This document shows positions 49,924-60,091 of a DNA stretch of 60,201 nt, piece after piece. This DNA is from CAZBNB01 sp964493245 (GTDB lineage Bacteria > Pseudomonadota > Gammaproteobacteria > Legionellales > Legionellaceae). Made by a program: the position numbers and the translations under genes. The notes beneath the pieces were generated by a model, which ran no database searches, was not told the DNA's origin, and was given only the letters and a program-made list of their open reading frames with translations. The DNA lies in contig CAZBNB010000017.1 in the NCBI GenBank assembly GCA_964493245.1, positions 1 to 60,201 on the forward strand. Reading direction: 5' to 3'. Position 1 is the first letter of the stretch; each line of letters starts with the position of its first letter.

Positions 49924-51582
49924 TTAGCTCTCCAATAACTCCTTCGCATGCGAACGTGTTTGCGCCGTAATGGTCAACCCACCCAGCATGCGGGCGATTT
50001 CTTCAACGCGCGCGGCCTCTTTGACCGCATGAATACGCGAGTATGTTTGCTGTGCAAGTACTTGCTTTTCCACGACAAAATGATGGTGTGCACTGGAGGC
50101 CACTTGAGGTTGATGCGTGACACAAAAGACCTGCAAACGCTCGCCAAGTTTTTTGAGTAATTGCCCAACCAATGCGGCGGTTGCCCCTCCAATCCCCACA
50201 TCGACCTCATCAAAAATCAGCGTGGGTGTTGATCCTCGTTTCGCCGTGATCAATTGAATCGCCAAGCTAATACGAGACAACTCACCACCCGAGGCAATTT
50301 TTGCTAATGTATCAGCCGGCATACCAGGATTGGTACATACCTTGTATTCAACTTTATCTTGACCATGTGCCTGCATTTTATCTAAAGATGTTATTTCAAC
50401 CTCAACAAACCCCTTAGGCATACCAAGCTGTTGAATCACCTCCGTGATATCTTTGGACAACTGTGTAGCGAATTGGGCTCTGGATGCGGTTAATACCTTT
50501 GCCGCTTGATGGTAATCATTAACAGCTGCATCATAAGCAAGCTGTAGGGCTTGTTTGCTTTCCTGGCTCTGATGCAGTGTCATGAGCTCCGTTTGTAACG
50601 TCTGATGGTGCTCAAAAAGCTGGTTAACATCCACATGATACTTACGGGCGGCTTGATGTAACACACTCATGCGGGTCTCTACTTCGAGTAGACGCTCTGG
50701 GTCTAATGAAATTCGACCGATAAAAGCCCGTAACTCACCCAGGGCTTCATCACATTGAATCATGGCATTTTGTAACATATCCGTTGCATTTTGAATGCTG
50801 GCTTCGCGACTGGGAAGCTCTGTTAAGTGATGCATCGCTTGGCTTAAGCCTTGTTGTAGATTAAAGCCCTCTTCTTCTGCCAATATGTTTAAAGCGAGCT
50901 GCGCATGCTCTAAATAACTTTTGGCGTGATGCAATAACTGGTGCTCATCGTGTAAAGCTTGTACCTCTCCGGCTTGGCAATTTAAATTCGCCAATTCATC
51001 TAGTTGAAATTGCAACAGCGTTGTCCGCTCAGCCAAGGCATCTGTCGAATGATTGGCCTCCAGCTGCGCATGAATGGCCTGGCACTGTCGATAGTGGTGC
51101 TGCACTGCATGCAAGTAATCTGTGTGATTGGCGTAATGATCCAGCTGTTGACGGTGTGTGGTATGGTTTAATAACGATTGGTGCTGATGTTGACCATGAA
51201 TATCAACCAGCATTTCACTGAGCTCTTTGACTTTTTGTAGTGGAAACGATACGCCATTGATCGACGACTTAGAGCGCCCCTCTGGAAAAATCACGCGCCT
51301 TAAAATGACAGTGGCATCTTGGTTATCCACATCATGCGCGCTTAACCATTGTGCCGGTGCGGATTCGGGTGCAATAACAAACGTGGCTTGGATATCGCAT
51401 TTATCAGCACCGGTGCGCACGACCGAGCCATCCGCTCTATCCCCCAATGCTAACATCAACGCATCGATCATAATCGACTTTCCTGCGCCGGTTTCGCCAG
51501 TAAAAGCTGTCATACCTGAAGAAAAATCAAGCTCTAATGCATCGACTATCGCAAAATGTTCAATACGTAACGAAGCAAGCAT
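49924..51582 (-). CDS. recN: DNA repair protein RecN
   Basis: 552 residues from ATG 51582, which has a GGGGGG ribosome site 3-8 bases upstream; the open frame runs to 51639. SMC-like: MLASLRIEHFAIVDALEL, Walker A TGETGAGKS, a coiled-coil middle, signature SGGELSRI and Walker B LIFDEVDVGIGGATA. Acts in double-strand-break repair with RecA. In the conserved nadK-recN pair; nadK stop is 38 bases upstream. Confidence 0.95.
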   Translation of the reverse strand: MLASLRIEHFAIVDALELDFSSGMTAFTGETGAGKSIMIDALMLALGDRADGSVVRTGADKCDIQATFVIAPESAPAQWLSAHDVDNQDATVILRRVIFPEGRSKSSINGVSFPLQKVKELSEMLVDIHGQHQHQSLLNHTTHRQQLDHYANHTDYLHAVQHHYRQCQAIHAQLEANHSTDALAERTTLLQFQLDELANLNCQAGEVQALHDEHQLLHHAKSYLEHAQLALNILAEEEGFNLQQGLSQAMHHLTELPSREASIQNATDMLQNAMIQCDEALGELRAFIGRISLDPERLLEVETRMSVLHQAARKYHVDVNQLFEHHQTLQTELMTLHQSQESKQALQLAYDAAVNDYHQAAKVLTASRAQFATQLSKDITEVIQQLGMPKGFVEVEITSLDKMQAHGQDKVEYKVCTNPGMPADTLAKIASGGELSRISLAIQLITAKRGSTPTLIFDEVDVGIGGATAALVGQLLKKLGERLQVFCVTHQPQVASSAHHHFVVEKQVLAQQTYSRIHAVKEAARVEEIARMLGGLTITAQTRSHAKELLES

Positions 51583-51620
51583 GATCCCCCCAGTTCTTGT
51601 GTAACAGAATACGTTTTTTC

Positions 51621-52505
51621 TTATCCAGCAGAGCCCCAACCTAACTTAAATCGCAAGGTATCATAATAATGATAATCTCGCGGATGTAATAAACGCAACG
51701 TGCGTGGATGCTTTTCAATCACAATCCGATGCCCAGGTTTGATGGTATTGGCATCTAAACCATCACAGCTCATCTGTAAGGTATGTTCGTTATTATCACT
51801 GACACGAACCTCTACTTTGGAGCGCCCATCAATGACCAAGGGTCGCGAGCTTAGGCTGTGTGAAAACATAGGTACCAATGCCATGGCATCCAGTGCGGGA
51901 TGTAAAATAGGCCCCCCAGCTGACAGCGAATAAGCCGTTGAGCCGGTGGGGGTCGCAACAATCAAACCATCGGCACGATAATGACTGACAAATAAATTAT
52001 CAACATAAACATCAAAGCTGATAAGACGCGTTTCATTGCCACGGCTCAAGACGATATCGTTGAGTGCCTCACCTCGAGAAAACACGGTGTCTTGTTGGTA
52101 AATATGCATACAAAGCAACGCGCGGCGCTCTTCCACACAATCGCCAGACAAAACATCGCGTAGGCGATTTTCAAAATCATTCGATGACAAATCGGTTAAA
52201 AACCCCAAATAACCGCGGTTAATACCGATGACTGGAATATCCGTATGAATCGCAGCATGGGCAGCAGAAAGCAGGCTGCCATCTCCGCCGACCACAATCA
52301 TCAAATCAGATTGACACCATGCATCACGAGACAAAACAGGCAACTTACCATCAAAAAAAACGGCCGTATCGACATCTAAAAACGCCTCTACGCCTTGTTT
52401 TTTTAAAAAAGCAGCCACATGATGCAATGTTTCATTAACATCCTGATTCGCGCGCCATTGACGGGCATATAAAACAGCGCGCTTAAATCCTGATTTGATT
52501 GTCAC
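51621..52505 (-). CDS. nadK: NAD kinase
   Basis: 294 residues. GGDGS (VVGGDGSLLSAAH) binds NAD/ATP, GINRGYLGFLTDL and RADGLIVATPTGSTAYSLSAGGPILHP are the family core, and LRFKLGW ends the protein. Makes NADP from NAD. It lies 13 bases from the typA stop, and recN follows. Confidence 0.96.
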   Translation of the reverse strand: MTIKSGFKRAVLYARQWRANQDVNETLHHVAAFLKKQGVEAFLDVDTAVFFDGKLPVLSRDAWCQSDLMIVVGGDGSLLSAAHAAIHTDIPVIGINRGYLGFLTDLSSNDFENRLRDVLSGDCVEERRALLCMHIYQQDTVFSRGEALNDIVLSRGNETRLISFDVYVDNLFVSHYRADGLIVATPTGSTAYSLSAGGPILHPALDAMALVPMFSHSLSSRPLVIDGRSKVEVRVSDNNEHTLQMSCDGLDANTIKPGHRIVIEKHPRTLRLLHPRDYHYYDTLRFKLGWGSAG

Positions 52506-52518
52506 CTGCTCGTCCCTT

Positions 52519-54339
52519 TTATTGATCTGTCATTCTGCTGGTTCTTTTTCTATCTTGTTCTTTTAGCTCTTTTTTACGTAGACGAATGTTTTTCGGTGTG
52601 ACTTCAACCAACTCATCATCGTCAATAAATTCTAATGCTTGCTCAAGCGAGTACTTGATCGCAGGCGTTAAAATAATGTTTTCATCTGTTCCCGATGCAC
52701 GCATGTTCGTCAATTGCTTTTCTTTGGTGACATTGACAACCAAATCATTATCTCGAGCATGAATACCAACAACCATCCCCTCGTAACAAGGTGTTTGTGG
52801 CTCAATAAATAATCGACCGCGATCTTGCAAATTAAACAAAGCAAACCCACGTGCTGTGCCAGTGCAGTTGGCAATTAAAACGCCATTCAGACGCTTACCA
52901 ATACGCCCCTTGACCGCGGGACCATAGTGATCATAAACATGATACAACAAACCTGTACCCGATGTCGCTGATAAAAATTCCGTATGAAAACCGATCAAAC
53001 CACGCGTCGGTATTTTATAATCTAGGCGCACACGCCCTTTACCATCTGGAACCATATCTTGCATGTCACCACGGCGCTCACCTAATTTTTCCATAATAGC
53101 ACCTTGATGTTGCTCTTCAACATCCACCGTTAAGCGCTCGTAAGGTTCTAACTGCTCACCCTCTTCTTCGCGCATGATGACTTCTGGCTTAGAAATAGCT
53201 AGCTCGTATCCTTCGCGGCGCATATTTTCAATTAAAATCGATAAATGCAGCTCACCACGGCCAGAAACACGGAACTTATCAGGATCTTCTGTGTCTTCTA
53301 CGCGCAATGCCACATTGTGCAACAGCTCTGTTTGTAAGCGTTCACGAATTTTTCGGCTAGTAACAAACTTGCCTTCTTGCCCTGAGAACGGCGAATCATT
53401 GACTTGGAACGTCATGCTAATCGTAGGCTCATCCACCGTGAGAGGAGGCAATGCTTCGACATTTCCCGGATCACAAATCGTATCGGAAATATTCAGCAGA
53501 TCAATCCCTGTAATCGCGATAATATCTCCCGCACGTGCTTCTTCAATTTCGACGCGCTCAAGGCCCTTAAAACCTAAGAGTTGTAACAAACGCCCCGAAC
53601 GAATGGCACCATGCTGATCAATAATTTTAACCGGTGATTTGGCTTTTACATGTCCTCGGCTAACACGCCCGATTCCAATTGTTCCGACATAAGAAGAATA
53701 ATCCAAGGAGCTGATTTGCATTTGGAATGGGCCTTCGGTATCAACATCAGGGGGTGAGACACAGTCGACAATCGTTTGTAACAGGGGATTCATATCGGTA
53801 GACTCATCCGCCAAATCTAATTTAGCAAAGCCATTTAGAGCCGATGCATAAACAACCGGAAAATCCAATTGAGCATCGTTGGCACCTAAATTATCAAACA
53901 AATCAAATACTTGGTCCATAACCCAATGCGGCCTTGCACCTGGTCTATCGATTTTATTAATTACCACGATAGGATTAAGTCCTTGGGCGAATGCTTTTTG
54001 TGTAACAAAGCGGGTTTGCGGCATCGGTCCATCAACGGCATCAACCAACAACAAAACGCTGTCCACCATAGAAAGGATTCGCTCAACCTCGCCACCAAAA
54101 TCAGCGTGTCCTGGCGTATCAACGATATTAATTTGATACCCTTGCCAATGCACGCACGTGTTTTTTGCAAGAATGGTAATGCCGCGTTCTTTTTCCAGGT
54201 CGTTTGAGTCCATCACTCTCTCAACTTTAGGCGCGCGCTCATTTAATGTACCGGTTTGTTGCAATAACTTATCAACCAGCGTGGTTTTTCCATGGTCAAC
54301 GTGAGCGATAATAGCTACGTTGCGAATATTTTCTATCAT
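52519..54339 (-). CDS. typA: Translational GTPase BipA/TypA
   Basis: 606 residues. G1 AHVDHGKTTL, G2/switch RGITI, G3 DTPGHADF, G4 NKIDR, followed by beta-barrel and EF-G-like domains and the C-terminal unique domain (LIFDLQ-type segment and NMRASGTDENIILTP). Ribosome-associated, involved in assembly of the 50S subunit and stress responses. AAAAAGGTGATAA precedes ATG 54339. Confidence 0.96.
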   Translation of the reverse strand: MIENIRNVAIIAHVDHGKTTLVDKLLQQTGTLNERAPKVERVMDSNDLEKERGITILAKNTCVHWQGYQINIVDTPGHADFGGEVERILSMVDSVLLLVDAVDGPMPQTRFVTQKAFAQGLNPIVVINKIDRPGARPHWVMDQVFDLFDNLGANDAQLDFPVVYASALNGFAKLDLADESTDMNPLLQTIVDCVSPPDVDTEGPFQMQISSLDYSSYVGTIGIGRVSRGHVKAKSPVKIIDQHGAIRSGRLLQLLGFKGLERVEIEEARAGDIIAITGIDLLNISDTICDPGNVEALPPLTVDEPTISMTFQVNDSPFSGQEGKFVTSRKIRERLQTELLHNVALRVEDTEDPDKFRVSGRGELHLSILIENMRREGYELAISKPEVIMREEEGEQLEPYERLTVDVEEQHQGAIMEKLGERRGDMQDMVPDGKGRVRLDYKIPTRGLIGFHTEFLSATSGTGLLYHVYDHYGPAVKGRIGKRLNGVLIANCTGTARGFALFNLQDRGRLFIEPQTPCYEGMVVGIHARDNDLVVNVTKEKQLTNMRASGTDENIILTPAIKYSLEQALEFIDDDELVEVTPKNIRLRKKELKEQDRKRTSRMTDQ

Positions 54340-54477
54340 TTATCACCTTTTTAAAATTGATTATACCCACGCGGCCACAATGAAAATCTTTTGTCCGTGT
54401 TCACGTTTTTTGTACTCAAAACCCAATCGCGCTCACAGGTAAAAACTCGAGCGGTTCCCTTGAACAATCATGATTTT

Positions 54478-55191
54478 TTATAGCGTACGCCCACCATCTA
54501 CGGCTAAACTTTGTCCCGTAGTAAAAGGCTGCTTCACCAAATCAAAAACAGCTTGTGCAATAAACTGTGCGTCACCATGACGCTTCAGTGGCGTCTTGGC
54601 GATAATATGGGTTTGTTCCTCGGTTGTCAGTGTATTCTCACCTTCAGGCCAAGCCATAGCCCCAGGTGCAACCGCATTGACACGGACGGTTGGTGCAAAT
54701 TCTCGTGCGAATGACTTGGTTTGCATCCACAAAGCAGCTTTGGATTGGCAATACACTGAATAGCCTTTTAGTGGCATGGTTGCGTGGATATCGGTAATAT
54801 TCACAATACAACCGCTCACTTGACTTAAATGCAAAAAAGCCGCCTGACTTAAAGCAAAAGGCGCTTTCACATTCACGGCAAACATGGTGTCCCAATCTGT
54901 CGTTTGACGAGAAAAAACAGATGCATTATTAACCAAGACATCTAAACGATTATGCCATTGTATCACTTGCTGTATCAAATCAGTGACAGTTTCTGGTTGA
55001 GACAAATCACCCTGAACCGCAATCGCACTGTTCGCCTTACTTTCATTAAATGACGCCACTAAGCGTGCTGCATCAGGTGCTGAGCGGTGATAATGCACCG
55101 CCACGCGATAACCGGAGTGGTGAAAGTAACGGGCAATGGTGGCGCCAATACGCCGAGCACTGCCCGTAATCAGGACTACTTTTTCATTCAT
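54478..55191 (-). CDS. Pteridine reductase-like short-chain dehydrogenase (FolM-like)
   Basis: 237 residues. N-terminal VVLITGSARRIGATIARYFH carries the Arg-containing TGxxRRxG loop of pteridine reductases, then NNAS, the catalytic YCQSK, and LAVDGGRTL at the end. In E. coli FolM reduces dihydromonapterin to tetrahydromonapterin, and other members rescue dihydrofolate reduction. It overlaps the MFS gene by 4 bases (ATGA), so they form one transcript. Confidence 0.82.
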   Translation of the reverse strand: MNEKVVLITGSARRIGATIARYFHHSGYRVAVHYHRSAPDAARLVASFNESKANSAIAVQGDLSQPETVTDLIQQVIQWHNRLDVLVNNASVFSRQTTDWDTMFAVNVKAPFALSQAAFLHLSQVSGCIVNITDIHATMPLKGYSVYCQSKAALWMQTKSFAREFAPTVRVNAVAPGAMAWPEGENTLTTEEQTHIIAKTPLKRHGDAQFIAQAVFDLVKQPFTTGQSLAVDGGRTL

Positions 55192-56612
55192 TTAGACACA
55201 CGAAGATAACTCTCCACGCGTCGTGAAAAACCATCTTTTAAACCATGAATGGTTTTTTTACGAATCAATTTGGGTTTTGCTTGACGAAGGTTACCGTCCG
55301 CCTCATCCATCTTAGAGCATTTTTTCGTGTCCTTCATCAGCAAATAAACCAACAAAGAGCAAGCAATACAGCCCGTTACATACCAATAAAAGCCACTTTC
55401 CATGCCTTTGTCTTTAAACCACAAAGCCACGTATTCAGCGGTTCCACCGAAAATAGAAACGGTGATCGCATAAGGTAAACCAACACCCAGGGTACGAATT
55501 TCAACGGGGAATAGCTCTGCTTTCACAACGGCATTGATAGACGTATAACCACTGACAATCAACAAGGCAGCCATAATAAACAAAAATGCGCCTAAACTTG
55601 TCTGAACATGCGTGAGCGCAGATAAAATAGGAACGGTACAAACCGTGCCTAAAACACCAAACGTAATCAGAATAGGGCGTCGACCAATCTTATCAGATAA
55701 AGCGCCGATGACTGGCTGTATCAGCATAAAAACAAACAAAGTCGCCGCTGAAATCAAAGTTGCGGTGTCTTTACTCAGGCCCGTGGTATTCACCAAATAC
55801 TTTTGCATATACGTGCTGTAAGTATAAAACGCCAGTGTTCCACCCATGGTTAAACCAACCACAATAGCCAACTCTTTAGGATAACGCAGCAGTATTCGCA
55901 TTAAGTTTTCGGAGTTTTCGACTGGTTTTCTGTTTTTAAATGATTCCGTTTCTTGCATGCCATAACGTAACTTTAAAGCAACCAAAGAAAGCAACGCACC
56001 AACCACAAAAGGAATACGCCATCCCCATGCTTCTAATTGCGCTGAGGTTAAAAAGACCTGTTGCAATAAAATCAATAATAATAAAGCAAACAATTGTCCT
56101 GCAATCAAAGTAACGTATTGAAAACTCGAGAAAAAGCCTCGTCTTTCTTTGGTTGCCATTTCACTCAGATAGGTTGCTGAAGAAGCATATTCTCCACCGA
56201 CAGAAAGGCCTTGTAATAAGCGTGCAACCACTAACAAAACGGGGGCTGCTACACCAATTGAGCTATACGTCGGCGTGACCGCAATGATTAGAGAACCAAC
56301 ACACATCAGCATCACCGAGGCAATCAGCGCTTTCTTTCGTCCTTTTCTATCTGCGTAACTTCCCATTAACCAACCACCAACGGGGCGCATAAAAAATCCG
56401 ACTGCAAAAATGGCAGAGGTATTTAAAAGCTGAGCAGTTAAATTGCCATTGGGGAAAAAAGACTTGGCAAAATAAATAGAAAATGCGGCATAAACATACC
56501 AATCATACCATTCAATCAAATTTCCAATAGATCCTCTCATGATCGATTTTAAACGGTCCATCATGGTCAGTGAAGAAACAATTTCTTTACTGATATCGTG
56601 ATCGTTAGTCAT
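55188..56612 (-). CDS. kgtP: MFS metabolite:H+ symporter, alpha-ketoglutarate permease-like
   Basis: 474 residues, 12 membrane helices. GNLIEWYDWYVYAAFSIYFAKSFFP, MRPVGGWLMGSYADRKGRKKALI and LLQGLSVGGEYASSATYLSEMA match KgtP and related MHS-family carriers line by line. The probable substrate is 2-oxoglutarate, though related members carry proline, shikimate or citrate. It overlaps the SDR gene. There is no 2-oxoglutarate enzyme adjacent, although two 2OG-type proteins lie elsewhere in the window. Confidence 0.85.
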   Translation of the reverse strand: MTNDHDISKEIVSSLTMMDRLKSIMRGSIGNLIEWYDWYVYAAFSIYFAKSFFPNGNLTAQLLNTSAIFAVGFFMRPVGGWLMGSYADRKGRKKALIASVMLMCVGSLIIAVTPTYSSIGVAAPVLLVVARLLQGLSVGGEYASSATYLSEMATKERRGFFSSFQYVTLIAGQLFALLLLILLQQVFLTSAQLEAWGWRIPFVVGALLSLVALKLRYGMQETESFKNRKPVENSENLMRILLRYPKELAIVVGLTMGGTLAFYTYSTYMQKYLVNTTGLSKDTATLISAATLFVFMLIQPVIGALSDKIGRRPILITFGVLGTVCTVPILSALTHVQTSLGAFLFIMAALLIVSGYTSINAVVKAELFPVEIRTLGVGLPYAITVSIFGGTAEYVALWFKDKGMESGFYWYVTGCIACSLLVYLLMKDTKKCSKMDEADGNLRQAKPKLIRKKTIHGLKDGFSRRVESYLRVSK

Positions 56613-56667
56613 TAGGACGACTCTCCAAAATAAATTCGCAACACTCTAGTCTATCAAGAACAAAAAT

Positions 56668-58224
56668 TCAACAGATATATCTTAGACTAGCCCAGAAAAT
56701 AAGAGAGCTTAAAACCCCTCCCCACCATCCAAACCACCAATAACGGCTATTTGGCCTCTTTTTTGATTTTTTATCCTCCATTATATATTTTTTTTGATCT
56801 TTTAGCTGCAATAATACATCATTTATCAATTTTGGCATATGAGGAAGTTGTTCTAACACAAACGGTAGATTCTCTCGCATGCTATTCATAAACGCGCGTG
56901 GCCCCAGTTGTTCTTTAATCCACTTTTCTAAAAAAGGCTTTGCTGTATCCCATAAATTTAGCTCGGGATAAATTTGTCTACCCAAGCCCTCCACGGCAAA
57001 AAGTGTTTTTTGTAACAAAATTAATTGCGGTTGTACTTCCATATGAAAGCGTCTGGCCACTTGAAACAATCGTAAAATAACCAACGCGAAAGAAATATCT
57101 TTTAGCGGTCGTTCAAAAATAGGCTCACACACCGTTCGAATGGCATTTTCCAACTCATCTTCTCGTGTTTCTCGGCTAACCCAACCCGATTCTATGTGTA
57201 ATATTGCAACACGATGATAGTCTCGATTAAAAAATGCCAATAAATTTTCAGCCAAATAGCGCTTATCTTTGTCAGTCAAGGTACCGATAATGCCAAAATC
57301 TACGCAAAGATATTGCGGGCTTTCTGGGTGTTGATAAGAAACAAAAATATTCCCAGGATGCATGTCAGCATGAAAAAAACAATCACGAAACACTTGGGTG
57401 AAAAAGATTTCTACGCCGCGCTCTGCTAGTTTTTTTAAATTCACACCGTGTTTTTTTAAAGCCGGAATATCAGCAACCGGAATTCCTTCGATGTACTCCA
57501 TCACCAGGACATTTTCACGCACATAGTCCCAGTAAATTTGCGGAATATAGAGCAAAGGTGAAAGAGGAAAGTTTCGACGCAGTTGTGAACCGTTGGCCGC
57601 TTCGCGAGCCAAATCTAGCTCATCAAGAATGCTTTTTTCAAACTCACGCACAATTTCTTTTGGTTTAAATCGCTTGCTTTCAGCCCAATATCTATCAGCC
57701 AAACGCGCCATGGTTTTAAGAATTTGTAAGTCATTTTTAATCTTCAAGTGAATACCAGGGCGTAATACTTTAACAACCACCCGTTCCCCTGTCTTCAGCT
57801 TTGCAGCGTGGACTTGAGCAATCGAAGCCGAGGCTAATGGTGTCGACTCAAAAGAATCAAACAATTCATAAGCAGAACAACCATAGGTTTTATTGATAAT
57901 AGATAGTACTTCTTGACTACTAAATGGCTTAACATTATTTTGCAATCGACGTAAAGCAATCGCGATATCTTCAGGTAAAATGTCCGGTCTGGTCGACAAC
58001 GCCTGTCCAAATTTGACAAAAATCGGTCCCAATTCTTCTAATGTTTTACAAATTGCCTCACCTCTGGATAATTTTTCCTTTTTACGCCATCGCCAAGGAT
58101 TCAGATAGGTGATCAAACGAAAAGAAGAAAACAAACGTAAAGACACGAGGATTTCATCCAAACCATTTTTGGCAAAAATGATATTGATATGTAATAAACG
58201 AAGAATTTGCTTGGGATAACTCAT
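56668..58224 (-). CDS. ubiB: UbiB atypical kinase-like protein (ubiquinone synthesis)
   Basis: 518 residues. Family motif KFGQALSTRPDILP (KxGQ), the Ala-rich loop PLASASIAQVHAA, VVVKVLRPG (Lys), MHPGNIFVS and VDFGIIGTL, and C-terminal membrane segments. It is required for ubiquinone synthesis and probably helps lipid precursor handling. It overlaps ubiJ by 4 bases, the usual gammaproteobacterial ubiE-ubiJ-ubiB order. Confidence 0.95.
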   Translation of the reverse strand: MSYPKQILRLLHINIIFAKNGLDEILVSLRLFSSFRLITYLNPWRWRKKEKLSRGEAICKTLEELGPIFVKFGQALSTRPDILPEDIAIALRRLQNNVKPFSSQEVLSIINKTYGCSAYELFDSFESTPLASASIAQVHAAKLKTGERVVVKVLRPGIHLKIKNDLQILKTMARLADRYWAESKRFKPKEIVREFEKSILDELDLAREAANGSQLRRNFPLSPLLYIPQIYWDYVRENVLVMEYIEGIPVADIPALKKHGVNLKKLAERGVEIFFTQVFRDCFFHADMHPGNIFVSYQHPESPQYLCVDFGIIGTLTDKDKRYLAENLLAFFNRDYHRVAILHIESGWVSRETREDELENAIRTVCEPIFERPLKDISFALVILRLFQVARRFHMEVQPQLILLQKTLFAVEGLGRQIYPELNLWDTAKPFLEKWIKEQLGPRAFMNSMRENLPFVLEQLPHMPKLINDVLLQLKDQKKYIMEDKKSKKRPNSRYWWFGWWGGVLSSLIFWASLRYIC

Positions 58225-58841
58225 AACGAACGACTTTGATTAAGCAAAAAAGTTTGAAAATAAGCTTGTAAACGATCAGCACGCAATGATAGCGCATCAA
58301 CATCGTTTAAAAAATCATTTATCTCCTCAGGAGAGGGTGTCAGACGTTGTTCTTCTTGTACGTATTCAGAAACATGCCGACGAAAAGAATTCCCTAATCG
58401 TTTGGCAAAAGATTGTCCCTCTTTAAACCAAGAGCCAATTTGATGCGCAACCACATCTCCCGTGAACAGCGCCAAATGACCTTCCCAGTCAATATCCAAT
58501 TCATCAAATAAAGCTTTGACCTGTTGCCCCAAAGCTACATCACCTGAAATACGGATGGTATCATTAAACAACGAACGCACTTTTGAAGCAGGTAGCAAAC
58601 TCAAACGAATTAAACCCAGCGGGCTGCTGTGAATGACTGTATCAGGTTCTCCTTCATAAACAGGGAGTAACTTCAGGGTAGTCTGATCAAATTGTATGAA
58701 AAAAAACGTATTTAAAGGGCTAATAATCATTTCCAATACCCGGCCATGCAATGCACTGATTTTATCTGGCATGCTTTCATCCAACGATAACGCGTGGTTG
58801 ATAGCCTTTTCTAGCGCGATTAAAGAGTATTTTTTTATCAT
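58221..58841 (-). CDS. ubiJ: UbiJ, SCP2-domain ubiquinone accessory factor
   Basis: 206 residues. An SCP2-like N-terminal half (LRLSLLPASKVRSLFN, IRISGDVALGQQVKALFDELDIDWEGHLA) and a C-terminal helical part with YVQEEQRLTPSPEEINDFLNDVDALS. It forms part of the ubiquinone synthesis complex with UbiK and binds the lipid intermediates. Between ubiE and ubiB, overlapping the latter. Confidence 0.93.
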   Translation of the reverse strand: MIKKYSLIALEKAINHALSLDESMPDKISALHGRVLEMIISPLNTFFFIQFDQTTLKLLPVYEGEPDTVIHSSPLGLIRLSLLPASKVRSLFNDTIRISGDVALGQQVKALFDELDIDWEGHLALFTGDVVAHQIGSWFKEGQSFAKRLGNSFRRHVSEYVQEEQRLTPSPEEINDFLNDVDALSLRADRLQAYFQTFLLNQSRSL

Positions 58842-58885
58842 AAACCCACCAACGGCCTATTGAGGCATTCACTCAAATAAGCATT

Positions 58886-59659
58886 TTAATATTTATAAGC
58901 AATGTGTAATGCGACGATTCCGCCGCTTAATTGATGGTAACGGCAATCATCAAAACCCGCTGCCTCAATCATTGTTTTTAACGTTTCTTGATCAGGATGC
59001 ATACGAATAGATTCGACCAAATATTGGTAACTGGCCTCATCACCAGCGATAAGTTTACCCATTCTAGGTAAAATACGAAATGAATACCAGTCATATAATG
59101 GCTTAAGTAATGGAACATGGGGTTTGGAAAACTCAAGGATCATGATTTTTCCACCCGGCTTACAAACACGAAACATGGATTTTAACGCATTATCTTTGTT
59201 AGTCACATTTCGTAAACCAAAGGCCATGGTAATCACATGAAACTGATTGTCAATAAACGGCAATTCTTCTGCATTAGCCTGAACAACATTGGTATAAGCA
59301 AATAACCCTTCATCCATCAACCGGTCTTGTCCTACACGCAGCATGGCATGATTAATGTCTGCTAAAACCACGTGGCCTTCTTTACCAACCAATTTGCAAA
59401 ACAATCGTGTTAAATCGCCACTACCGCCTGCGCAATCTAAAACCGATTGACCGGGTTTAACTTGGCTTAACTCAATGGTGAATCTTTTCCACAATCGATG
59501 AACACCAAAGGACATCACATCATTCATGATGTCGTAATGCTTTGCAACAGATTGAAACACTTCTCGTACTTTTAGCTCTTTATCTTCTGTAGCCACGGTC
59601 TGAAAACCAAAGTGCGTGGTTTCTTTTGATGAAGGTCTGGTTTTATTTTTGTCCATCAT
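58886..59659 (-). CDS. ubiE: Ubiquinone/menaquinone C-methyltransferase
   Basis: Starts at ATG 59659 (or 59656), giving MMDKNKTR...ETTHFGFQTVA, which matches the known N-terminus; the frame also opens earlier at a TTG (59707). 257 residues. SAM-binding LDCAGGSGDLTRLF, then ADINHAMLRVGQ, MAFGLRNVTN, GGKIMILEFSKP and the C-terminal LSGGIVALHIAYKY. Catalyses C-methylation in ubiquinone synthesis. First gene of ubiE-ubiJ-ubiB. Confidence 0.95.
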   Translation of the reverse strand: MMDKNKTRPSSKETTHFGFQTVATEDKELKVREVFQSVAKHYDIMNDVMSFGVHRLWKRFTIELSQVKPGQSVLDCAGGSGDLTRLFCKLVGKEGHVVLADINHAMLRVGQDRLMDEGLFAYTNVVQANAEELPFIDNQFHVITMAFGLRNVTNKDNALKSMFRVCKPGGKIMILEFSKPHVPLLKPLYDWYSFRILPRMGKLIAGDEASYQYLVESIRMHPDQETLKTMIEAAGFDDCRYHQLSGGIVALHIAYKY

Positions 59660-59723
59660 GGTTTGCCATGAACCGAAAGAGTTGCAGTTTAAATCAATGC
59701 GAAGCAACCAACAATAATAAAAA

Positions 59724-59750
59724 AATAATATAAGTTCTTTTTATATTATT
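59724..59750. other. AT-rich hairpin
   Basis: AATAATATAA / TTATATTATT with a loop of about 7. It lies in the 294-base region upstream of ubiE that is extremely AT-rich and presumably holds its promoter. No other feature is clear there. Confidence 0.5.
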
Positions 59751-59953
59751 ATAAGCAAAAAAAAATCTGTTATTAATCGATTGAATATTTTATAAAACAA
59801 TAAGTTACGAGAAAAATAGACTGTCATTAAGTCCGGTATATTTAAGGTAGTAGATCTGGATAACTTGAGGGGTAGTGAGTTTGATGGGATTTATTAACGA
59901 CTTAACCCGGGTTTATTTAACCGGTTATACACATTATAAACAACGAGGGTCAA

Positions 59954-60076
59954 ATGACATCGCTTAATGCGGTTGCTCTTGTTGGAGCGGGCATCCTACC
60001 TGTCTTTTTGTTTCCTTTGTTAGGGTTACAACGCCTAAAAAAAGAAGAAAATTACGGTGTAGAGCATTCTCATTAA
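59954..60076 (+). CDS. Possible small membrane protein (40 aa)
   Basis: ATG 59954 has GAGGG 5 bases upstream. The product has a single hydrophobic helix (VALVGAGILPVFLFPLLGL) followed by a charged tail rich in Lys, Glu and His. It overlaps a preceding open frame (59884-59967, 27 codons) by 14 bases. The 8-bp repeat array begins 16 bases downstream. No family recognised; small single-span proteins of this size often belong to respiratory complexes. Confidence 0.4.
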   Translation: MTSLNAVALVGAGILPVFLFPLLGLQRLKKEENYGVEHSH

Positions 60077-60091
60077 AAATGCCAATCTTTA